DNA from: Spirochaetaceae bacterium
GTDB taxonomy: Bacteria > Spirochaetota > Spirochaetia > Treponematales > Breznakiellaceae
Direction of reading: 5' to 3'
Assembly (NCBI GenBank): GCA_031284295.1
Contig: JAITAE010000150.1
Span: 1-6,426 of the forward strand
DNA: 6,426 nucleotides
Made by a program: the position numbers and the translations under genes. Positions 5,567 to 6,426 of this stretch are shown here, in pieces. The notes below the pieces were generated by a model. That model made no database searches. It saw nothing but the letters and a program-made list of their open reading frames with translations, and was not told where the DNA came from. Position 1 is the stretch's first letter; each line of letters starts with the position of its first letter.

Positions 5567-5901
5567 ATTGTAACACCCTTTAACATAAAAGTAAGACTGA
5601 CTATGGGCCGGGTACGGAGGGATAAACACATAGAATTAGGATGAATTAAGCGAGGGAGGGGTTTCGAATAGCCTGGGCGTTGAGCAACTTGAAAATAATC
5701 TCAATGTGCCGCTCAAAACTCATTGCGAGTTAAACCGTATACCCTTCAAACTCCGGTCATCAAACATCGCTTGTACCGGCGAAAGAATTGCGGCGCTACC
5801 CGCTTCAACGTTTGCGGGTTTTGCACTCCCTTCTTCCTCGTCGTATTACGGTCATCCCCGAAGGTATAATCAAGATGCCGGCGCGTCTTGTTTTCCACCT
5901 G

Positions 5902-5915
5902 CCCCCCCCCCCCCC
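5902..5915. repeat. C14 homopolymer tract
   Basis: Fourteen consecutive C on the plus strand (G14 on the minus strand). Tracts of this length are prone to slipped-strand length change and control phase-variable genes in several bacteria, including treponemes. Here no well-supported gene or promoter is attached to it. On the minus strand it falls inside an 83-codon open frame (5746-5997) that I do not consider a reliable gene. Confidence 0.9.
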
Positions 5916-5998
5916 TTAGGCCTTCATCTTTTGTCAGGTGTACCCCAGGTATTTTTTCATTACATACCCACTCCAGTGAGCCCACAGAGCTTACCATA

Positions 5999-6014
5999 CT
6001 TATTTTAGAATAAG
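5999..6014. repeat. Short inverted repeat near the IS630 end
   Basis: CTTATT 5999-6004 and AATAAG 6009-6014 are 6-bp arms around TTAG. It lies just outside the transposase gene and may be host flanking sequence or part of a decayed element end; AT-rich palindromes of this size also occur by chance. Confidence 0.4.
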
Positions 6015-6024
6015 CGAGCTGCTA

Positions 6025-6426
6025 GTACCCAGTAAACACTAAACGGACGGATACAAGCCATGCAGCTTAATGCGGGCATCTTTAGCCGTAAACTGCCATT
6101 TCACCGTCTTTTGATTCCGGTTCCGGTCCCGCTGCCATGTCGCCAGTTCACTTTGCAGCTTTTCCAACGTGTCTATCCTCCGGTCAAGACATTGGCTGGT
6201 CATGGCGCTCAGTTCGATCTCCGCTATGTTAAGCCAGCTCCCGTGCTTGGGCGTATAATGTATCTCCAGCTTTTGCGCTATCTCAAACGCCTCTGCCGCC
6301 GGAAATGCCTCATACAACGATGACAGCGTGTGCGTGTTCAGATTGTCCATCACCAACACCACCTTTTCCGCCCGGGGATACTGTTCGGTGACGATGGATT
6401 TTACTTCCCGCGCCCAATCCTGCCGC
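6025..6426 (-). mobile_element. Partial IS630-family insertion sequence (3' part)
   Basis: The element is recognised from its transposase. IS630 elements insert at TA dinucleotides and duplicate them. TA pairs at 6023-6024 and 6026-6027 lie just beyond the transposase stop and are possible element ends, but without the other end the terminal inverted repeat cannot be defined. The 6025 boundary is therefore approximate. The element runs off the right edge of the window. Confidence 0.55.
6039..6426 (-). CDS. IS630-family transposase, C-terminal fragment
   Basis: A 128-residue C-terminal part of a DDE transposase; the frame stays open to the window edge, so the N-terminus lies outside. It cuts and joins DNA for movement of its insertion sequence. 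The first visible residues read RQDWAREVK. Then come [10 protein letters not shown], where the Asp (codon 6347-6345) is the second catalytic acid, and [18 protein letters not shown], whose Glu, 41 residues after that Asp, is the probable third. The end [10 protein letters not shown] is typical of this branch, whose full proteins are around 350 residues. The TAG stop is at 6041-6039. The visible part has no internal stop or frameshift, so the element may be intact; the first catalytic Asp and the DNA-binding domain cannot be judged. Confidence 0.93.
   Translation of the reverse strand, partial: RQDWAREVKSIVTEQYPRAEKVVLVMDNLNTHTLSSLYEAFPAAEAFEIAQKLEIHYTPKHGSWLNIAEIELSAMTSQCLDRRIDTLEKLQSELATWQRDRNRNQKTVKWQFTAKDARIKLHGLYPSV

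Larger units (their letters stand above)
5559..6038. other. 480-bp stretch with no convincing gene
   Basis: Two open frames of 83 and 100 codons cross this region on opposite strands (5746-5997 minus and 5706-6008 plus). Neither has a Shine-Dalgarno or a recognisable domain, and both run through the C14 homopolymer. The region holds that tract, a 6-bp stem ACCCGC 5798-5803 / GCGGGT 5814-5819 followed by a short T run, a 5-bp stem 5717-5731, and an inverted repeat at 5999-6014. It may be decayed mobile-element DNA beside the IS630 copy. Confidence 0.5.

Noticed and set aside
5706..6008. 100-codon plus frame and 83-codon minus frame (5746-5997)
   Set aside because: They overlap on opposite strands, have no Shine-Dalgarno and no recognisable domain, and both cross the unstable C14 tract.
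981..6014. 11-bp inverted match CTTATTCTAAA at 981-991 and 6004-6014, as ends of a large element
   Set aside because: Matches of this length are expected by chance several times in a window of this size, and the flanks do not extend the match.

Overview
The window looks like chromosomal DNA of a moderately GC-rich spirochaete. A Treponema-type organism, such as those from termite hindgut, is my best guess. That rests on the style of the sigma-54 protein, the IS630-type transposase and the large amount of low-complexity repeat DNA; no rRNA or other phylogenetic marker is present, so it stays an inference.

Layout. (1) Positions 1-1618 form a gene-free repeat island: a degenerate 13-bp minisatellite (1-655), about five copies of a 64-bp repeat in two alternating versions (646-973), a short non-repeated spacer, 8.5 copies of a 21-bp repeat (1151-1330), and a run of hairpins (1376-1467 and 1514-1596). 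(2) 1619-3157 encodes a nucleotide-sugar dehydratase/epimerase of the FlaA1/CapD type that lacks the usual N-terminal membrane domain. (3) A near-consensus sigma-70 promoter overlaps the end of that gene and points at tRNA-Leu(GAG) (3175-3256). Next come a perfect 10-bp hairpin and then rpoN (3304-4716), the sigma-54 factor. (4) On the opposite strand, 4683-5558 encodes a 291-aa protein that overlaps the 3' end of rpoN tail to tail. It carries the three sequence blocks of the PAP2 phosphatase superfamily in degenerate form. (5) 5559-6038 has no convincing gene but contains a 14-C homopolymer and small inverted repeats. (6) 6039-6426 is the C-terminal part of an IS630-family transposase on the minus strand, cut by the window edge.

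The genes do not form one pathway. The dehydratase probably feeds surface-glycan or flagellar-glycan synthesis. The tRNA and rpoN may share a transcript, since only 47 bp separate them and I see no separate rpoN promoter in that gap. No sigma-54 activator or target operon is present. The unusual parts are the repeat island, the tRNA-hairpin-rpoN arrangement without a visible Shine-Dalgarno, and the PAP2-like protein with an apparently lost acidic residue. I found no convincing complete new defence or mobile system.
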